Below, piece after piece: positions 13,150-15,092 of a stretch of DNA of 15,092 bases. The position numbers were made by a program, and so were the translations under genes. The DNA is taken from the NCBI GenBank assembly GCA_964355545.1, contig CAYHEK010000035.1:1-15092 (forward strand). Reading direction: 5' to 3'. Source of the stretch: JAPLGE01 sp964355545 (GTDB taxonomy: Bacteria > Bipolaricaulota > Bipolaricaulia > UBA7950 > UBA9294). The first letter of the stretch is position 1, and the number at the start of each line of letters is the position of its first letter. Under the pieces are notes generated by a model. That model was not told where the DNA came from and ran no database searches. It saw nothing but the letters and a program-made list of their open reading frames with translations.

Positions 13150-13191
13150 CAACAAAGAGAAGAGCCACGGACCTTGGGGCGATGTCCGTAG
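13150..13191 (-). terminator. Terminator-like attenuator hairpin before the GNAT gene
   Basis: In the transcript CTACGGAC (13191-13184) pairs with GTCCGTGG (13172-13165), 8 bp with one G-U, and CTCTTCTCTTTGTT follows. It lies within the leader of the GNAT gene, 19 bases before its ATG. An upstream copy, CCACGGA (13222-13216), can pair with the same downstream arm, and it sits in the loop of another perfect 7-bp hairpin (13209-13228), giving mutually exclusive folds. Confidence 0.5.
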
Positions 13192-13262
13192 CTCGCCTCG
13201 ACGAAGAAGCCGTCCTCCGTGGGACGGCCGTTATGCACTCGCTTCGGGAATGGCCTTGAGGA

Positions 13263-13319
13263 TTAGAGACGACTCCGTCCGAGGCAGAACCACGCGACGT
13301 ATCCAAACTCGCTACCCAC
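13263..13319 (-). CDS. Putative 18-residue leader peptide of the GNAT operon
   Basis: GTG 13319 stands seven bases after a perfect AAGGAGG and opens MGSEFGYVAWFCLGRSRL, then TAA. It begins about 50 bases downstream of the expected transcription start and ends 72 bases before the terminator-like hairpin, the usual position of a regulatory leader ORF. The peptide has an aromatic core (YVAWF) but no run of one amino acid, so regulation by charged tRNA is not obvious; ribosome stalling by a drug or metabolite is another option. Expression is unproven. Confidence 0.45.
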   Translation of the reverse strand: MGSEFGYVAWFCLGRSRL

Positions 13320-13371
13320 GGTCACGCCTCCTTGGGCTTCGCTCCTCTTTTTCGGTCTCGTTTAGCCGGCT

Positions 13372-13399
13372 AGTATAGCAAAGGAGAGAGGTCCGTCAA
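13372..13399 (-). promoter_or_regulatory. Promoter of the GNAT-acyltransferase operon
   Basis: On the minus strand TTGACG (13399-13394), a 16-base spacer and TATACT (13377-13372) with an extended TGC before the -10 form a strong sigma70-like promoter. The stop codon of the radical SAM fragment lies inside the -35 box. The leader to the GNAT start would be about 235 bases. Confidence 0.75.
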
Positions 13400-13722
13400 G
13401 AGGGGAGAGCTTGCGATGGCTTCTTCCGTATTCCGGCACGTGTGCGGGCGCGCGTAGGGATGCTCGCGAGATGACCCTCTTCTTCAAGAACGCAAAGGAG
13501 CGACTTCCAAGTCGCCGCCGCCTGCGGAGGTACGGATCTGGGTCCGATCACAGGACGAACCCCGAAGTCCTCGATCTCGTCGCAGGCGCTCCGCGTGTCG
13601 CAGTAGATGCACTGGTGCGCGCAGCCGCGGTAGAGATCCATGGTGTAAACAAGTCCGAACCAGGTGTCGGGATGCCGCACGCGGGAAAGGAGCGTCTTGG
13701 TCTCGATCTCGCGAATCCTCAC
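13396..13722 (-). pseudogene. Truncated radical SAM protein (spore photolyase-like family)
   Basis: GTG 13722 opens MRIREIETKTLLSRVRHPDT, then TWFGLVYTMDLYRGCAHQCI with the CxxxCxxC cluster motif (CAHQCIYC, about 35-42) and DTRSACDEIEDF. This is the N terminus of the spore-photolyase-like radical SAM proteins, normally about 250-350 residues, in which the Cys ligate a 4Fe-4S cluster that cleaves SAM. After EDF the expected continuation (a VKxNAPELLRREL-like helix and the GSMSDPYQP strand) is absent; the last 50 residues are Arg/Ala-rich and end at 108. Most of the barrel is therefore missing and the product is unlikely to work. It lies 65 bases after the ZIP gene on the same strand and has no visible SD. 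The intact 5' end suggests recent damage, or an assembly deletion like that in the PEP carboxylase remnant. Confidence 0.7.
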
Positions 13723-13787
13723 GCCGCGATGGTGCGTGGGCTCGCCCTTTTGGGAAAGCTCTGGCCAGGCGTCGTGCGGAAGTCAGG

Positions 13788-14603
13788 CTACGTGAACGCA
13801 ACCTCGAGGATCATCATCAGCGCAAACCCGAGCATCGCCCCGAAGGTGGCGAGGTGGGTACTGCACTCCCGTTGAGCCTCGGGGATGAGTTCCTCGACAA
13901 CGACGTAGATCATCGCCCCGGCGGCGAAGGCCAGAGCATAAGGGAGAAGGGGTCTCACCCACACGACGGCCGCCGCGCCCAGGACGCCGGCCGCTGGCTC
14001 GACGAGTCCAGAGAGCTGGCCGTACCAGAAGCTCTTAAGAGGGGGGAGCCCCTCACAGTGGAGGGGGACAGACACCGCCATCCCCTCCGGGAGGTTCTGG
14101 ATCCCGATCCCCAGGGCGAGGGCAAGGGCACCCGCCAGGGAGGCGGCGGGGAGGTTCGCGGCGAGGGCTCCGAAGGCGACGCCGACGGCGAGACCCTCCG
14201 GGATGTTGTGCAGGGTGATCGCGAGGAGGAGGAGGACGCTCCGCTGCCAACCGGTCCTGATCCCCTCCGCTCGCGAGGTCGGGAAGCCGGGATGAAGGTG
14301 GGGGAGGACCTTGTCCACGCCCCACAGGAAGCCCCCACCGACGAGAAACCCGACGACGGCGGGGATCCAGCCGGGAAGCGAGGTCCCCTTCCCCATCTCG
14401 ATCGCGGGGGCGAGGAGGGACCAGTAGGAGGTCGCGATCATCACCCCGGCGGCAAACCCGAGCATCGCGTCGAGGGCGCGCCGTTCGAGGCCAGGGAAGA
14501 GGAAGACGGCGGCCGCCCCGAGCGCCGTCGCAAGCCACGTGCCGACGGTTGCCAGGAGTGCCTGCAGGATCGGACTCAAGCCGGTGAACCAGCTGGCTGT
14601 CAT
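13788..14603 (-). CDS. ZIP family divalent metal transporter (GufA-like)
   Basis: The 271-residue membrane protein has about eight hydrophobic helices and the metal-site motifs of ZIP carriers, which import Zn2+, Fe2+ or Mn2+: LHNIPEGLAVGVAFG at 131-145 in helix 4 and IQNLPEGMAVSVPLHCEGLP at 168-187 in helix 5. VVVEELIPEAQR at 235-246 follows in helix 6. A His-containing cytoplasmic loop, VLPHLHPGF (99-107), lies between helices 3 and 4, as usual. The order and spacing resemble GufA/ZupT-type bacterial ZIPs. ATG 14603 has AAGGAAG just upstream and overlaps the TGA of the preceding gene (ATGA), so translation is coupled. The metal cannot be told from sequence. Confidence 0.93.
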   Translation of the reverse strand: MTASWFTGLSPILQALLATVGTWLATALGAAAVFLFPGLERRALDAMLGFAAGVMIATSYWSLLAPAIEMGKGTSLPGWIPAVVGFLVGGGFLWGVDKVLPHLHPGFPTSRAEGIRTGWQRSVLLLLAITLHNIPEGLAVGVAFGALAANLPAASLAGALALALGIGIQNLPEGMAVSVPLHCEGLPPLKSFWYGQLSGLVEPAAGVLGAAAVVWVRPLLPYALAFAAGAMIYVVVEELIPEAQRECSTHLATFGAMLGFALMMILEVAFT

Positions 14604-14980
14604 CTTCCTTCCCTCCCTTTGCCACACTTACTGGCGAGCGTCTCTCGCGCGCGCCGCGGGAGTCCGGCAACGACGAGGTCGTAGGACTCGTCGATCCAAT
14701 CACGGAGCTCCTCATCCGGAACGCTCCCGTCGAGGACGACCGTAATCCAGTGGCGCTTGTTCGTGTGGTAGCCGGGCCGGACCGCCGCGTACGCCTCGCA
14801 CAGGAGCTCGCCGTGGTAGGGGTCGCACTTGATGGTGAGCCACGGCGGCCTCCTGCTTGGGATCGTGTAGGCGAACATCTTTCCCCCCACCTTGAACACC
14901 GGGACGTCGGGATCGAAGGGACGGTCCTCGACTGCCGAGGGCTTCTCGAGAAGGTAGCGGTGCACGTCGTCGAGCGTCAA
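14600..14980 (-). CDS. MmcQ/YjbR family protein
   Basis: The 126-residue protein matches the small MmcQ/YjbR family (double-wing, CyaY-like DNA-binding fold). Recognisable stretches are LTLDDVHRYLLEKPSAVED at the start, PVFKVGGKMFAYT, WLTIKCDPYHGELLCEAY, PGYHTNKRHWITVVLDG and LRDWIDESYDLVVAGLPRRA near the end; the K-x-F-A, P-G-Y-H and KRHWITV positions are typical. TTG 14980 is chosen because it begins the conserved region and stands four bases after GGAGG; the ATG at 15022 would add a non-conserved Arg-rich stretch with no SD. Its stop overlaps the ZIP start. The biological role of the family is poorly known, and DNA binding is assumed from fold only. I see no gene in the remaining 112 bases to the window edge. 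Confidence 0.88.
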   Translation of the reverse strand: MTLDDVHRYLLEKPSAVEDRPFDPDVPVFKVGGKMFAYTIPSRRPPWLTIKCDPYHGELLCEAYAAVRPGYHTNKRHWITVVLDGSVPDEELRDWIDESYDLVVAGLPRRARETLASKCGKGREGR

Positions 14981-15092
14981 CGGACCTCCCTCGCGTCTGC
15001 GCCGTGAGCCATCGAGGACCATTCTACAGGGACCGAGGAAGGTCGTCCTCGAAATCCGACCCCTGCGGACAGCCGTCTTGGTCGGATCGGCG

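Noticed and set aside
13260..13320. Possible T-box element in the GNAT leader
   Set aside because: A GCAGAACCACGCG-like string exists only on the opposite strand and does not match the conserved T-box sequence.

Overview
The window looks like chromosomal DNA from a high-GC bacterium. It has bacterial Shine-Dalgarno (SD) sites, sigma70-type promoters, an initiator tRNA with a mismatched first pair, and signal peptides. Two genes are of archaeal type: a TrmY-like tRNA methyltransferase and a remnant of archaeal-type PEP carboxylase. That mixture, plus a beta-rich secreted protein beginning GPFTGSW after its signal, fits a deep-branching lineage such as Bipolaricaulota (Acetothermia). The assignment is only an impression; no marker gene here settles it.

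Layout. 1-590 (-): trmY, running off the left edge. 812-2062 (+): secreted beta-rich protein. 2119-3012 (+): MraY/WecA-family phosphosugar transferase. 3113-3409 (-): archaeal-type PEP carboxylase reduced to its two ends. 3557-4633 (-): homoserine dehydrogenase. 4766-5327 (-): six tRNA genes (transcript order Leu-TAG, Gly-GCC, Leu-TAA, fMet-CAT, Met-CAT, Ala-CGC). 5415-9384 (-): two-gene operon for a Cys-rich secreted protein followed by a 1092-residue Ala-rich secreted protein. 9601-10722 (+): AlkZ-like winged-helix protein. 10730-13319 (-): promoter, 18-codon leader ORF, terminator-like hairpin, tandem GNAT acetyltransferase, condensation-type acyltransferase. 13396-13722 (-): truncated radical SAM protein. 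13788-14980 (-): translationally coupled MmcQ/YjbR protein and ZIP metal transporter. No stretch over 300 bases lacks a gene.

The most unusual object is the Ala-rich protein. Over about 670 residues every second residue is Ala (or Val), including one unbroken run of 71 X-Ala dipeptides (residues 291-432). Tandem 32-residue units occupy residues 329-424 and 519-710, and the chain ends in Ig-like beta domains. A strict two-residue period suits extended, silk-like or beta-solenoid packing better than a coiled coil. It is encoded just downstream of a 205-residue secreted protein carrying 21 cysteines. Together they look like an exported structural or surface-fibre system; this is inference from sequence pattern only.

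Other points: homoserine dehydrogenase and PEP carboxylase would have worked together in aspartate-family synthesis, but the carboxylase has lost most of its catalytic body. Two start codons (trmY and the MraY/WecA gene) lie 7-8 bases after a -10 box and lack a convincing SD, suggesting leaderless transcripts. Several other genes start at GTG or TTG behind strong SD sites.
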